This document shows, piece by piece, positions 1 to 9,142 of a stretch of DNA of 63,108 nucleotides. Source of the DNA: an uncultured Planctomycetaceae bacterium (GTDB lineage: Bacteria; Planctomycetota; Planctomycetia; Pirellulales; Pirellulaceae); contig CAIPEB010000007.1 in assembly GCA_903863885.1 (NCBI GenBank), forward strand, positions 1 to 63,108, given 5' to 3'. The notes under the pieces were generated by a model that saw nothing but the letters and a program-made list of their open reading frames with translations, was not told the DNA's origin and did not search any database. Each line of letters starts with the position of its first letter. The first letter of the stretch is position 1. The translations under genes and the position numbers were made by a program.

Positions 1-271
1 CAGACCCCGCCGTTGGCCGACGACGCCCTTGCGAGTCGAATTCTCTTCCCCGTGGACGGGGTGAGGTCGCTTGCTGTCGCAAGCGACTGGGTTTGCCAGC
101 TTCGCTGGGCAAACAAAAGACGCCTCGCGTGACGAGGCGGCGGAAGATCCACGAGTTTCGGCAGCCCAGATCTTCGGGCGACCGTGCGAACTCAGGTGCG
201 GTGGCTCCGGCGTCTCGAAACCGGCGGATCAGTTTATTTTGCCTCGCGACGATAACGGCGGCTGCGGACAT
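1..271 (-). pseudogene. Truncated copy of the repeat-family small protein, running off the left edge
   Basis: Reading leftward from the ATG at 271, the first 51 or so codons match the N-terminal half of the intact gene at 61978-62277 (start MSAAAVIVARQNKLIRRF, then CRNSWIFRRLVTRGVF). At about 118 the similarity stops and the frame continues without a stop into a cluster of short hairpins up to the window edge. The C-terminal membrane segment of the family is missing. About 50 bases before the start also match the intact copy. I read it as a family copy whose 3' half was replaced by hairpin repeats; the family function is unknown. Confidence 0.55.
40..117. repeat. Cluster of three short hairpins
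   Basis: Three consecutive inverted repeats lie here: ccccgt/acgggg at about 49-62, gtcgcttgc/gcaagcgac with a 4-base loop at 66-87, and gtttgcc/ggcaaac at about 92-115. They sit exactly where the small repeat-family gene loses similarity to its relatives, which suggests an inserted REP-like cassette. No T-tract follows any of them, so they do not look like terminators. Confidence 0.5.
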
Positions 272-534
272 GGCTGGTCTCCCGTGGTGAGTAGCTCAGG
301 AAGTATTCGGCGGGAAAGTCGCCATCTTGTGTGGCAGATTCTCCGGCTTCTGCCCCCCCTCGCGTTAGCCTCTGTGCCGTCGGCCGCTCGGACAGGCCGA
401 TCCATCGAGAGCGTCCTCTGCTCGACCGCCTGAACGCAAGCCGGACATGTCCTTCGGCGACAATCAGATCTCCCCAACGCCTTTCCGGTTCACCTGCGAG
501 CATGACGAACGATCGTAGGCCGCAGGTGTTCGCG

Positions 535-591
535 CGTAGCCGCGTCTCTCCGAGACTCGCGGATTTCGCGTCTCGGAGAGACGCGGCTACG
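535..591. repeat. Long perfect palindrome (REP-like)
   Basis: Two perfect 22-base arms (535-556 and 570-591) begin and end with cgtagccgcg / cgcggctacg and enclose a 13-base loop. The same core palindrome recurs at 30301-30331. It lies in a gene-free stretch downstream of the leftward gene ending at 710. The remainder of 300-700 shows no convincing gene. Confidence 0.75.
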
Positions 592-709
592 TGGTTCAAC
601 TCGTTTCGTTCCTGCAGCGACGCACTCCCGCGATGGGCTTGTTCCGGGAACGGCATTTCGCAGAACGCACGCGCCACGACCCGGCAGATGACTATCGCTA
701 GTCTGGCCG

Positions 710-1735
710 TCACTGCGGAGTCGAGCCGCCTGCACCTGCCTTGACTATCCGCCAGCCACTCGCGTCGGCTTCCAACGCTGTGGCTCCCTTGTACTGGTCG
801 TAGACCTGGTGCATTTCTTCAACCGAGTCGAAGTACCCCACGACGAAGGCGGCACTGAAACTGCCGCCGGCGCGGACCGGTCGGGCGCCGAATTCCTCGA
901 TCATGCAAACGTAGTCCCGCTGGTGGCACCAGCCTTCCCAGACGACCGACGGATCGAGCGTCATGCCGGCCAGCCATGGGCCAACCTTGCCTGTGGCGGG
1001 GTCGCGAAGCTGATAGGCGCGGATGAAGCGTTCGGGCAGCGGGTCGCGGCCGCGACGGTAATGGAATTTGGCGTCCGGCGGGAAATCGACCAAGAACTCC
1101 CGCGCCGAGAGCATACCGTGATAACTCAGGTAGATCTGACTGAACGTGTCGCCCTGTTTATGCTGCAAATGGCCGGGCATGTCGATCCGCAGGAACAGGG
1201 CGTCGCTGGAGTTGACCGAGTCGATGCGGTCCATGGAGACAAAGTACCGCTTGCCCAGCGGGAACACGAGTATCTGCGTCCACTGCGACCCCGGCTTCTT
1301 GCCCGGTGCGGCGATGTAGTAATGGAATTGCTGGCGAACGGCGACGAAATCGCGGCCGCGAATCACCTCCGGATGGAGTTCCCGGGCCTGGGTGCAGATC
1401 TGCGGACCCTCGATCGAGCGTTTCACGAGGTTGCCGTGAAAGAGATCGCCGGTGTGGTAGAGCAGTTCCTTGGGGAGTCTGTCGCGATAGGCCTCGTCGC
1501 TTCCGGGTTCCATAAGCCAGTCGACAATATCCAGGCCGAAACCTGCGTCGCGGAAGCCGGTCTTCTTGTCCAGGAATGACTGCCGAGCCACGCCGCTGGT
1601 GTAGCCCTTCTTGCACACTGCAGCCGAAAGTTGCGGTGTCTCGATCTTTATCTGCTGCTCATCCTCGGTAACGGTGTAGCCGTCCGCCAACACTCCGGCC
1701 AACGCCACAAAAAGAAGGGAAAGAGGAGAATACAT
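710..1735 (-). CDS. Secreted protein of unknown function
   Basis: A 341-residue protein with a hydrophobic signal sequence (MYSPLSLLFVALAGVLA). I chose the ATG at 1735 because GGAGG lies 8 bases before it; an upstream in-frame ATG at 1750 has no such site. The mature part is rich in aromatic and charged residues, in a mixed beta pattern (for example QFHYYIAAPGKKPGSQW, about residues 136-152) typical of planctomycete exported sugar-associated proteins, but I do not recognise a family. It stands alone, convergent with nothing, next to a glycan-type gene neighbourhood. Confidence 0.75.
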   Translation of the reverse strand: MYSPLSLLFVALAGVLADGYTVTEDEQQIKIETPQLSAAVCKKGYTSGVARQSFLDKKTGFRDAGFGLDIVDWLMEPGSDEAYRDRLPKELLYHTGDLFHGNLVKRSIEGPQICTQARELHPEVIRGRDFVAVRQQFHYYIAAPGKKPGSQWTQILVFPLGKRYFVSMDRIDSVNSSDALFLRIDMPGHLQHKQGDTFSQIYLSYHGMLSAREFLVDFPPDAKFHYRRGRDPLPERFIRAYQLRDPATGKVGPWLAGMTLDPSVVWEGWCHQRDYVCMIEEFGARPVRAGGSFSAAFVVGYFDSVEEMHQVYDQYKGATALEADASGWRIVKAGAGGSTPQ

Positions 1736-1803
1736 GACATGGTCCTCCAACCGGAGTTCGAGTCAAACTCAGAGACGAATCGTTGGATGTGCCGCGTTGG
1801 CTT

Positions 1804-2301
1804 CTAGACTGGAAATCGCCGTACGAGCAGCCAGAATGCAGTGCCAGAAAGCAAGACCGGCGGAACCACGCCAGCCCCAACGTAGCACAGAGCGAGAGGT
1901 AATTCGCTCCAGTTTCCGCTGGTCATGTAGGCGGAGCAGATTGCTGAAAACAATATGGCCCAGCACAACGCTGCGCCGTGGATCGAGCAGCCATTCAGCG
2001 CGTTGGCTCTTCGAAGGTAAAAAGCGATCGGCATTCCGATGAAGCCCGCGACCAGATAGCAGCCGACAACCCCAATCGTGAGCGCGAGAACGGGAAGAAC
2101 AACAAAGCTCGCCTCATTGATTTCGACGCCTATCCGAACAGAGACGATACCCACAAGAAAAAGCAGCGCCACGAACACAACGGGAGCAACCGCCGGCGCC
2201 AGTAGGTATGCGCGCCACAACGAACCATTGGAGGGCATGAGGTTGCCGTTCGTTGATGCAGGGGAAAAGGCGGTCGACTGGTAGGGGTTCTCAGTTGCCA
2301 T
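1804..2301 (-). CDS. Small membrane protein with planctomycete NPYQST start
   Basis: A 165-residue protein starting at the ATG at 2301 (MATENPYQSTAFSP). Short membrane proteins that begin with an NPYxxP/T-like stretch are common in Planctomycetota. About four hydrophobic segments follow (near residues 31-53, 62-85, 97-117 and 134-155). The longer open frame upstream runs through repeat DNA and is not supported. No catalytic motif is visible and the function is unknown. Confidence 0.65.
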   Translation of the reverse strand: MATENPYQSTAFSPASTNGNLMPSNGSLWRAYLLAPAVAPVVFVALLFLVGIVSVRIGVEINEASFVVLPVLALTIGVVGCYLVAGFIGMPIAFYLRRANALNGCSIHGAALCWAILFSAICSAYMTSGNWSELPLALCYVGAGVVPPVLLSGTAFWLLVRRFPV

Positions 2302-2510
2302 TGGTTCTTGGACTTGATTTCGGTGGCACAACGTTCGAGCTTCGATGCCTTCGGCTGCCGGGTAGGACTGTCCATTTCGGACGAGGCCGGGCAGCCGCGG
2401 GCGGCAACAGACGCGATCCGAATATCCGCAACTGTAGTGGCCGGCCAGTGAACGGTCAAACTCCGTTGGAGTGGCAGTGCAATCCGTCGGTGCAGCGTTA
2501 AGCGTTACAG

Positions 2511-2856
2511 CGCAGCGGCGGCGACTGGCGGTCAGAGGGAAAGTGTAGAAACACCAGCGGCCGGAAGAAGTCGGCACGCTCTTCACCCTGGGCACCATTC
2601 TCCGCTGGCATCGGACGCTCGTCGCTCAGAAATGGAACCACCGTGACAAACCCACACCGGTCGGCCGTCCGCGAGTATCCGACGAAGTCGTCAAGTTGGT
2701 GCTCCGCATGGCACGCTAGAATCCCATCTGGGGTTGCGACCGCATTCAAAGAGCATTGGCCAGCCTCGGCCACGAGATCCCCGATCAGTCCGTCGGCAAC
2801 ATCCTGCCCGAGCACGGCATCGAACCGGTGCCGAACCAGCGGGTAGCCGGGTTCGC
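2511..2856 (+). pseudogene. Transposase (integrase-core) remnant
   Basis: Broken frames match the transposase copy at 52032-52412: the stretch EVGTLFT..TILRWHRTLVAQKWN at about 2565-2640, then NPIWGCDRIQRALASLGHEI and GNILPEHGIEPVPNQ to about 2840. There is a stop codon in the middle and no complete frame. The last 66 bases overlap, in antisense, the 3' end of the neighbouring URO-D-family gene. It is a dead insertion-sequence remnant. Confidence 0.8.
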
Positions 2857-3852
2857 GGCGGCGATTACTTCCAGCATCGCCAGCACGTTCGTAACCGGCA
2901 CGTCGTTCGTCAGCATGTGCGACGGGGAGAAAATGAAGCCGCTCCCGTCACCGATCTGATCGAGCAGCCATCGGGACTGCGAGCGGACTTCGTCGGGAGT
3001 GCCGAAAGGCAAGGTTCGTTGCACGCTCATCCCACCGAGGAAAGCCAGGTCGCGCCCGTATTCCCGCTTCACGGCGGCAAGGTCCATCACCTCGGGCTGG
3101 AACGGGTTGAACACCTGCACACCGGCCTCGATCAGGTCGGGCAGCAGTTCGACGATGTCCCCGCAGCTATGGATGATGACAATCCAGCCCTGGCGGCGCG
3201 CAAACTCGTACATCCGCCGGGCGCGGGGCAGGATGAACCGGCGCCACAACGCCCGGCCTGTGAGCAGCCCGCGCTGCTGGCCCCAGTCATCGCCGATCCA
3301 AACCCCGTCCCAAGGCAGGTGTGCCACCGCACGCATGACCGACAGGTTGTGTTCGACAATCCGGTCCAGCAGATCGTCCACGAATGACGGCTCGTCCAGC
3401 ATGTCGATCATCAACGCCTCCATGCCGCGCAACGCCCACGCCCGCTCGAAGAGCGACAGCGCCACGCCGAGACAGCAGAACCGGCCCGCGGCGCGGGTTC
3501 GCTCGACAAATGTCTCGACGCCGAACAGGCGGCCGCAGCTCTCGGCCGTGGGCCACTGGACCCGGCTCAAATCCGGCGTAGTCAACACCGGTGCTGGAAC
3601 GCCGATGTCGCGGTCCGCCGTGCGGTCCCACACCACCCCGAAGTCGTCGCGGACAAATCCCGGGCGGATCTCCTCCCATTTCCCCCGCGTCGAATAGCGG
3701 GACAAGTGGTCCCCAGTGGCCTCGTCCAAATCCTCGGTACCCAACGCCTCGATCATCGCCGCCTTGATGCCGGCGGAATACTCGATGTGATAGGGCACGA
3801 AATCGGTTGCCCGGTGCGTTGCGGCGGCGATCAGTCGTTCCCGTGGTGTCAT
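2785..3852 (-). CDS. URO-D-family (methyltransferase-like) protein with replaced C-terminus
   Basis: 355 residues; starts MTPRERLIAAATHR at an ATG preceded by GGAGG 4 bases away. It has the uroporphyrinogen decarboxylase / methylcobamide methyltransferase TIM-barrel pattern, including IIHSCGD (His228, Cys230), the zinc-ligand type motif of MtaA/MtbA-like enzymes, and FLGGMSV at 271-277. It is not a haem-pathway HemE by context. The last 21 residues (335-355) are read from the antisense strand of a transposase remnant, so the native C-terminus has been lost or replaced. Substrate unknown; three paralogues lie further right. Confidence 0.85.
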   Translation of the reverse strand: MTPRERLIAAATHRATDFVPYHIEYSAGIKAAMIEALGTEDLDEATGDHLSRYSTRGKWEEIRPGFVRDDFGVVWDRTADRDIGVPAPVLTTPDLSRVQWPTAESCGRLFGVETFVERTRAAGRFCCLGVALSLFERAWALRGMEALMIDMLDEPSFVDDLLDRIVEHNLSVMRAVAHLPWDGVWIGDDWGQQRGLLTGRALWRRFILPRARRMYEFARRQGWIVIIHSCGDIVELLPDLIEAGVQVFNPFQPEVMDLAAVKREYGRDLAFLGGMSVQRTLPFGTPDEVRSQSRWLLDQIGDGSGFIFSPSHMLTNDVPVTNVLAMLEVIAAANPATRWFGTGSMPCSGRMLPTD

Positions 3853-4137
3853 AAGACCTCCCCTGCAGTCCAGCAGGACCGCGGGCGATATCGGCGTAAT
3901 AAGGCAGCACGCCAGTCAAGCACACGCTCTCAAAATCCAGTTATATACGGAAAGGCAAAGCATCATTGCGGGTTTCTTCGCCCGACGGGGTTGCTTGATC
4001 TGAAACTTCCCATTGAGTTGGATGTCCTCCGAGGCGGGGCCGACCATGATCTCGATCGTGCGGAGGAAAACCTCCAGCGGTTTGGCACGATTGACCGTGC
4101 CGGATGAAAGAGTGACCGAATACCTGCGCTGCGTCAC

Positions 4138-4243
4138 CGGGTACCTCGACCGAAATCTGCTGGTCCGCCGACCCTGAAAAGCCTAATTGTCAAAGAACTC
4201 CGCCCTTGGCCGAGTCATTTGACCGGACGCCGTAAGGTTCACC
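4138..4243 (+). repeat. Dispersed repeat E, copy 1
   Basis: About 105 bases match 52501-52609 closely (gtacctcgaccgaaatctgc; gcctaattgtcaaagaac). In both places it lies near transposase debris, so it is probably the downstream end of the same insertion element. The surrounding 3853-4457 holds no convincing gene; a copy of repeat D lies at 4380-4440. Confidence 0.6.
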
Positions 4244-4379
4244 ACCTTCGTACTGAACCGCCATGTGTTGTGCGAATCCACCGACGGTGTCGCTACGAAC
4301 GCAGCGAGTGTCTTTGCCGGTTTCTTGAATGTTCTGACGCGGATCACATCTTGTCGCGTGGAGCTCTTGGCGCTGGCCT

Positions 4380-4440
4380 GTGCGATTACCGGCCGCATTC
4401 AGCGGACAAAAGGTCATGCCGAAAGTCGCTCGGCCACTTC
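4380..4440 (-). repeat. Dispersed repeat D, copy 1
   Basis: The core ggacaaaaggtcatgccgaa with flanking gcgattaccggccgcattc matches copies at 33835-33890 and 34046-34100. Read leftward each copy begins a spurious peptide MTFCPPNAAG or close variants. The open frames that follow are unrelated, so the shared part is a DNA repeat and not a gene family. Confidence 0.6.
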
Positions 4441-4457
4441 ACCCCGGACGCCGAGGC

Positions 4458-5831
4458 TCACACCTTCCAACCTGCCAAGCCGTAGGCGGTCAACTTTTCG
4501 GCAATGGCCGTCGGATCGTCGCCGATGGTTTCATCGACCCAGACGCCTTGGTCCGGAGCAGGCGTCCCCAGCACCGACGGCGATACATCACCCGGCCGGT
4601 TGTGAACCGTAAAGGGAGTCGCCGTGTCGTGGCGGTAGCGGTCTCGACAAGCCGGATCATCAAGGTCAGGTACATCGAGCCATTGTCCGTCGGCCAGCGC
4701 AGAACGGTGCGCCAGGATGCCCGGCATCGTCATCTCGAGTCCCGTCCGCACATCGATGGCCGGCGGCGCGTCCCCCTTGATGGCCCGCAGGAAGTCGTGG
4801 ACCAGGAAGTAGTCGCCACCGCCGTGGCCTGCCGCCGCGGCCTTCTCGGCACTGTGCGGAGCCGTCGGCGTGGAATGAGCGACGCCTGACTTGGTGAAGA
4901 CGTGCAATCCGCCGCCGGTGCGGTCGTTCTCCATGCTTCCTTTCTCACCCGACAGAAACCACCACAGGAACGTGGACGCCGCGGACATGAAATTGTTCAC
5001 AAAGTGGGCTGTAGCGCCATTGCTGAGCTTCACCGCGAACGAAGCTACCTCGTCTGTCAACTTGCCGATGGATCGTGAGGGGATGGAATTCGGAGACTCG
5101 TGACCGGACACCGCTACCGGCCTGAGTCCCGTGGCGAACAGGAGCGGGCCGACGACGTGGCTCGAATAGTAACTCTGCGGCATCCAGTTGCGCCACTCGA
5201 ACTTGTGCTTGCAGAACGGGATCCACATTTCCCGGTAGGCAGCGTAGTAGGAGCAGTCGGCGAAGTTGAGGGTCCCGATGAGCCCTTCCGAGTAGAGCTT
5301 CTTCATCTCCAGCATGTGGTAGAAGTAGCAGTAATTCTCGCCAAATGAGTAGATCGCCTTGCTCCGCTTGGCTGCCTCATAGAGGGCTACCGCCTCGGCC
5401 ATGGTCCAACAGGCCGTGACTTCGCTCAAGACATGTTTGTCGGCGTTCAGGGCTGCGATGGCATCCGATGCGTGTTTGAAAGCAGGAGTCGCGATCAGGA
5501 CGGCGTCAATCTCGTGCACGAGCATTTTGTCCAGCGAATCGTAGTAGCTCACGCTGGGGTGGAAGTGCTTCGCGGCAGTGACCGCAGCGGGCGTGATATC
5601 GCATGCGGCGACAACCTCGATGTCCTCATGATTCGCCAGTTGACCGATCCAGTTGATGCCTCGGCCGCCCAGGCCGGATACGCCAAACCGAATCTTGCCG
5701 CGCGGCACGCTCGTGTTGGTCGGCTGCCACGCAGCGGCGGCCGTGTTTGGACCGAAGAGTCCCGCGCCGGCGAGCGCCGCCCCCGCAAACGTCATCTGCT
5801 TCAGCGTGTCCCGACGTGACAACTTCTTCAT
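4458..5831 (-). CDS. Gfo/Idh/MocA-family oxidoreductase with Tat signal
   Basis: 457 residues. The start at 5831 has GAGGTGG just upstream. The N-terminus MKKLSRRDTLKQMTFAGAAL is a twin-arginine signal, so the enzyme is exported folded with its nucleotide cofactor. A Rossmann motif follows (GVSGLGGRG, about 49-57; VVAACDI), then ATPAFKHASDAIAALNADKH, the typical Gfo/Idh/MocA segment before the catalytic EVT..W region. These enzymes oxidise or isomerise sugars and inositols with NAD(P). It stands alone, though sugar-related genes lie on both sides. The C-terminal half is intact; substrate unknown. Confidence 0.9.
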   Translation of the reverse strand: MKKLSRRDTLKQMTFAGAALAGAGLFGPNTAAAAWQPTNTSVPRGKIRFGVSGLGGRGINWIGQLANHEDIEVVAACDITPAAVTAAKHFHPSVSYYDSLDKMLVHEIDAVLIATPAFKHASDAIAALNADKHVLSEVTACWTMAEAVALYEAAKRSKAIYSFGENYCYFYHMLEMKKLYSEGLIGTLNFADCSYYAAYREMWIPFCKHKFEWRNWMPQSYYSSHVVGPLLFATGLRPVAVSGHESPNSIPSRSIGKLTDEVASFAVKLSNGATAHFVNNFMSAASTFLWWFLSGEKGSMENDRTGGGLHVFTKSGVAHSTPTAPHSAEKAAAAGHGGGDYFLVHDFLRAIKGDAPPAIDVRTGLEMTMPGILAHRSALADGQWLDVPDLDDPACRDRYRHDTATPFTVHNRPGDVSPSVLGTPAPDQGVWVDETIGDDPTAIAEKLTAYGLAGWKV

Positions 5832-6294
5832 CTCACCACCTCGCTCGATGGCCGCTCGATCCCGCATACCTTGGCGAAACCTCACTCACCACCGTCACGA
5901 AAAACGAATGCGCGCACTTCCACGATGACTTCGGCACCCCAACCTACCAAGGCACCAATTCCTCACGCAACCGCGACAGGCACACTCCGCCCCTTGGAGG
6001 CGGGCGGGCGGTGATCGCTCACTACCGTGGCTCTGCATCACGTCATTGGGTGCCGCCGGCGCAATTTCGCGCACGGACATCGTCATCTCCGCTCCGCTGA
6101 CCGTCTGCGGAATATGCCGCCTAATAACGCCGCAGTGCCCGCGGCGACCAGTTGTCGCAAGCAATTGATTTGTTGGCACTCGGGGTCTAGATTCACGGCT
6201 GTTCAGACTGTGCGTTACCCCGCCGGAATTGCCGCGGCAGCGAAATACTGCCGGGCTTCCTCAGCGGCAGAATTAGGTAGTCCGGGATGAGTTG
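5832..6294. other. Gene-free interval
   Basis: I see no convincing gene, hairpin or listed repeat here. It separates the leftward oxidoreductase from the rightward DinB-like gene and must hold both promoters. Confidence 0.4.
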
Positions 6295-6780
6295 ATGCAG
6301 ACCGTCGCTCAAGAACTGGTCGAAATCATCGAGCGGGTGGCTCCGATGCTCGAGTCTCTGGCTACAGACCAGAGCCTCGCGGCCCGATCAGATCCCAAGA
6401 AGTGGTCCCGCAAGGAAATCCTCGGCCACCTCATCGACTCGGCGTGCAATAATCAGCAGAAATTCGTGCGCATGATGCAGCAGCCCGCTCTGGACTTTCC
6501 CGGGTACCGCCAAGACGATTGGGTGGCAGTTCAGAATTGGGCGAACGCTGACTGGAAAGGCATGGTCAGCCTGTGGGCCGCATACAACCGGCACCTCGCC
6601 TACCTGATTTCCACCGTTAGCCCTGACCGGCTGAACAACACAATTCGAATCGAAGGTGTCGGGCCGTTCACGTTGTCTTTCGTCATGTCGGATTATGTCG
6701 AGCACTTGAAGCACCACCTGCGGCAGATGTTTCCGGACGGCCGAGTTACGAGTGCCTTTGTGAATGTGTATCACGCCTGA
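6295..6780 (+). CDS. DinB-like four-helix-bundle protein
   Basis: 161 residues, almost entirely helical by composition. The motif WSRKEILGHLIDSACNNQQ (about residues 38-56) with a His near the end (EHLKHHLRQM) gives the three-histidine metal site pattern of the DinB/YfiT superfamily. Members are metal-dependent, often thiol-linked transferases or damage-induced proteins of unclear role. A TTG sits one codon before the ATG at 6295; I prefer the ATG. It is monocistronic. Confidence 0.85.
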   Translation: MQTVAQELVEIIERVAPMLESLATDQSLAARSDPKKWSRKEILGHLIDSACNNQQKFVRMMQQPALDFPGYRQDDWVAVQNWANADWKGMVSLWAAYNRHLAYLISTVSPDRLNNTIRIEGVGPFTLSFVMSDYVEHLKHHLRQMFPDGRVTSAFVNVYHA

Positions 6781-6933
6781 AGAAATCGCGAGGGAGATCC
6801 GTGAAAACGGACCGCAGTCAGCCGGAGAGTGCTGAATATTCATTTACCTGCGGAAATTGAAGCGCCCGCGAGCGGCCCGTTTTGAAGCGCCCACCGACAA
6901 GGCGCCTTTCCCGCCCTGTGACGGGCGCATTCT

Positions 6934-7461
6934 TCAGAAATCAGGGAAGCGCTGGATATGCAGTCTCGGCTCCCCACCTAGCCCCATTTCGTGCAAGGTG
7001 GCAGTCACATCGGCCTGAACCCTTGTGACATCCTCTCGGGACAGTACAACACAAGACCCGTTTTTAACGCCAATCAGTCCTAAACGTGGACCGATGAACA
7101 AGGCGTACTCCTCGACCGAAATGGCCTCCCAATAGTAATCGAGCCGCGCGGAACTGGCCTTGCACTGAAGCGGATGGGTGCGATCTTCTAACGCATCGAG
7201 CTCTTCTTCGTTCGAACCTGCAAACTTCAGACCGCACAGGACGAGTGAGGAACCGGCACTCCTTCCTTTTCCCCTGTTCAGCTCTGGCGTGAGTGACTGA
7301 CGTTCCGTGGAGCTGGTTATTGCTGCGTTTGAAACATTGGCCGTTTGGCTGAGGGGTGTGGATTGCAGACGAGAAATGAAGGAGACTGACCACCCGTGTT
7401 CCGGGTTATTCTCCTGGACGAAGTGTCGTCGCTGTGCCTTGAACTGAGGTGATACATGCAT
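6934..7461 (-). CDS. Hypothetical protein, divergent from the hydrolase gene
   Basis: 175 residues if it starts at the ATG at 7461 (MHVSPQF). That start codon lies inside the ATGCAT palindrome that also starts the rightward gene at 7456, so the two would overlap head to head by 6 bases. The C-terminal 70 residues (for example YALFIGPRLGLIGVKNG) look like a real folded domain; the first 60 are low in hydrophobic pattern and may be non-coding. A later start is possible. No family recognised. Confidence 0.4.
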   Translation of the reverse strand: MHVSPQFKAQRRHFVQENNPEHGWSVSFISRLQSTPLSQTANVSNAAITSSTERQSLTPELNRGKGRSAGSSLVLCGLKFAGSNEEELDALEDRTHPLQCKASSARLDYYWEAISVEEYALFIGPRLGLIGVKNGSCVVLSREDVTRVQADVTATLHEMGLGGEPRLHIQRFPDF

Positions 7462-8544
7462 CGTGCCGCATGCGGACGTAAACCTGTCACACTGATGTGC
7501 GGACTGATTCTGATCACCGTGACCGCTGTCCGGGCCGCCGAGACGAAACACCCGAATGCCGCCACCACCGACAAGCACCGTGCGGACTGGATGAGCAAGG
7601 GGAGCTTCGGACTGATGGTCCACTATTTGATTTCGCCGGTCGGAAACTCGCCAGCAGAAAAGACGGCCGATTTCAACCGCACGGTGGACGCATTTGACGT
7701 ACCCGGTTTTGTGCGGCAGTTCAGCTCCACAGGCGCGGACTGGCTCATCTTCACGATCGGCCAGAACACAGGCTATTACAACAGTCCCAACAGCTTTCTC
7801 GATGCGAAGTTGCCGGGCCACACTTCGCACCGCGACTTGGTGGGAGAAATCGCCACCCAGCTGAAATCATCAGGGAAGCGGTTTATCGCGTACATGCCGG
7901 CCGAGCTCGCGGCACCGGCGGACCTGCATGAGGCGTTTGGCTGGCGTGCCGATGATCCGAAGCAGGCCGCGTTTCAGCCGAACTACCAGGCATTTGTGAG
8001 GGCTTTCTCCCTGCAGTACGGTTCGAACTGTGATGGTTGGTGGTTTGACGGATGTTACGAATGGCCGGTGTTTCCCAGCAAGTACCTGGATTTCGCTGGC
8101 TACATTGCGGCGGCACGTGCCGGAAATCCGAACGCGATCACCGCTTTCAACGACGGCGCGTTTTGCACGGGCAAGGTCAAACCGGTCACGCCGCTCGAGG
8201 ACTACCACCCTGGTGAGATTCACACGTTGGTTGACGGCCAAGTCGCGCTGGGTTGGTGGCAGAATAACCCCAAGCCGTACTTGCCGGACAGCCGGTTCGT
8301 GGACGGCGTCCAGTGGCACGGACTGCTGCCGGTGGATTCGACGTTCTGCGGTCCCGCTTTACCCGACCAGCACTACGACGACGCCACGCTCGTCAAATTG
8401 CTGCGGGCGGTCAAGTCCGTCGGTGGTGCCATGACGTTCAATCTGCCGATCGGGATTGGTGGCGCCATGCCGGAGACGAGCGTCGCTCAGATGCAGCGAG
8501 TAAGCAAAGCGATCGTTGCCCCGGCGGCGGGCAATGAGCCCTGA
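7456..8544 (+). CDS. Secreted GH29-like (alpha-L-fucosidase-type) hydrolase
   Basis: 362 residues, with a signal peptide (about residues 10-27) and GAGG 7 bases before the ATG. The segment SFGLMVHYLISP (50-61) corresponds to the GLFIHWG-type opening strand of GH29, and CDGWWFDGC (192-200) to the strand bearing the catalytic nucleophile, here Asp198. The protein is shorter than typical GH29 enzymes and lacks the C-terminal beta-sandwich, so it could be a divergent family member. It would act outside the cytoplasm on fucose-like or related sugars. Confidence 0.75.
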   Translation: MHRAACGRKPVTLMCGLILITVTAVRAAETKHPNAATTDKHRADWMSKGSFGLMVHYLISPVGNSPAEKTADFNRTVDAFDVPGFVRQFSSTGADWLIFTIGQNTGYYNSPNSFLDAKLPGHTSHRDLVGEIATQLKSSGKRFIAYMPAELAAPADLHEAFGWRADDPKQAAFQPNYQAFVRAFSLQYGSNCDGWWFDGCYEWPVFPSKYLDFAGYIAAARAGNPNAITAFNDGAFCTGKVKPVTPLEDYHPGEIHTLVDGQVALGWWQNNPKPYLPDSRFVDGVQWHGLLPVDSTFCGPALPDQHYDDATLVKLLRAVKSVGGAMTFNLPIGIGGAMPETSVAQMQRVSKAIVAPAAGNEP

Positions 8545-8820
8545 GCCAAGGACGGCAACCGATGGAATCCAGGGGCGCAGGCCTGGTTGTTGCGCGCCAT
8601 TGGCACGTACGTCCTCGGGGGGCGTCCGCTTCGAAGTGAACTCTTTCACGCCGTCCGCGGCGCCGAGCCGGCACACTGCACCCACTGCAATGCGCCGTTG
8701 CGAGGCGAGCCTGATTTCGTTTGCATTTTCTCCCGGACAACTCGCTCCCGCTTCCGGTACGTAAACAGCAGGGGCGTTCCGGCACACGAACGGCATATAT
8801 GAATTAAGGCGGCTCCCATC

Positions 8821-9066
8821 ATGCAACTTCATCGCACGCATCGCAGCCGGAATCCCATGTTGCTCACAGCGCGCGAGGCGGCGCGACTCTGTGGCAAGTC
8901 GTTGCGTACCTGGCGAACCTGGGACGCGGGCGGACTCATTCCCCGTCCGGTGCGCATCCGGCGCAGCACCCTGTGGCGTGCCAAGGAACTCCGCCTGTGG
9001 ATCGCTGCCGACTGCCCGCCCCGGCACATCTGGGAAGCTCGAAAACTGTCGCTCAACAGCGTTTGA
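8821..9066 (+). CDS. Excisionase-like helix-turn-helix protein
   Basis: 81 residues. The pattern LTAREAARLCGKSLRTWRTW followed by GLIPRPVRIRRSTLWR is that of MerR/AlpA-type winged helix proteins used as excisionases in planctomycete integrative elements. AAGGCGG precedes the ATG. An integrase fragment follows within 80 bases, which supports the excisionase reading. The preceding stretch 8545-8820 has no clear gene; an open frame with a CTHC pair is not convincing. Confidence 0.75.
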   Translation: MQLHRTHRSRNPMLLTAREAARLCGKSLRTWRTWDAGGLIPRPVRIRRSTLWRAKELRLWIAADCPPRHIWEARKLSLNSV

Positions 9067-9142
9067 GCTTTGCCCGCACCCTGGCACACTGTCACACTCT
9101 GCCGCCCAGAAGACGGCCGGACGGAGATAGCGCTATGGCGAG

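Noticed and set aside
809-1579. 256-codon rightward open frame
   Set aside because: Antisense to the secreted protein at 710-1735, which has a signal peptide and a good ribosome site.
2785-3852. Haem-pathway HemE assignment
   Set aside because: The HSCGD motif and sugar-gene context fit methyltransferase-like URO-D relatives better, and several paralogues are present.
8587-8802. 71-codon frame with a CTHC pair, possible zinc protein
   Set aside because: Only one Cys pair, no ribosome site, and poor codon pattern.
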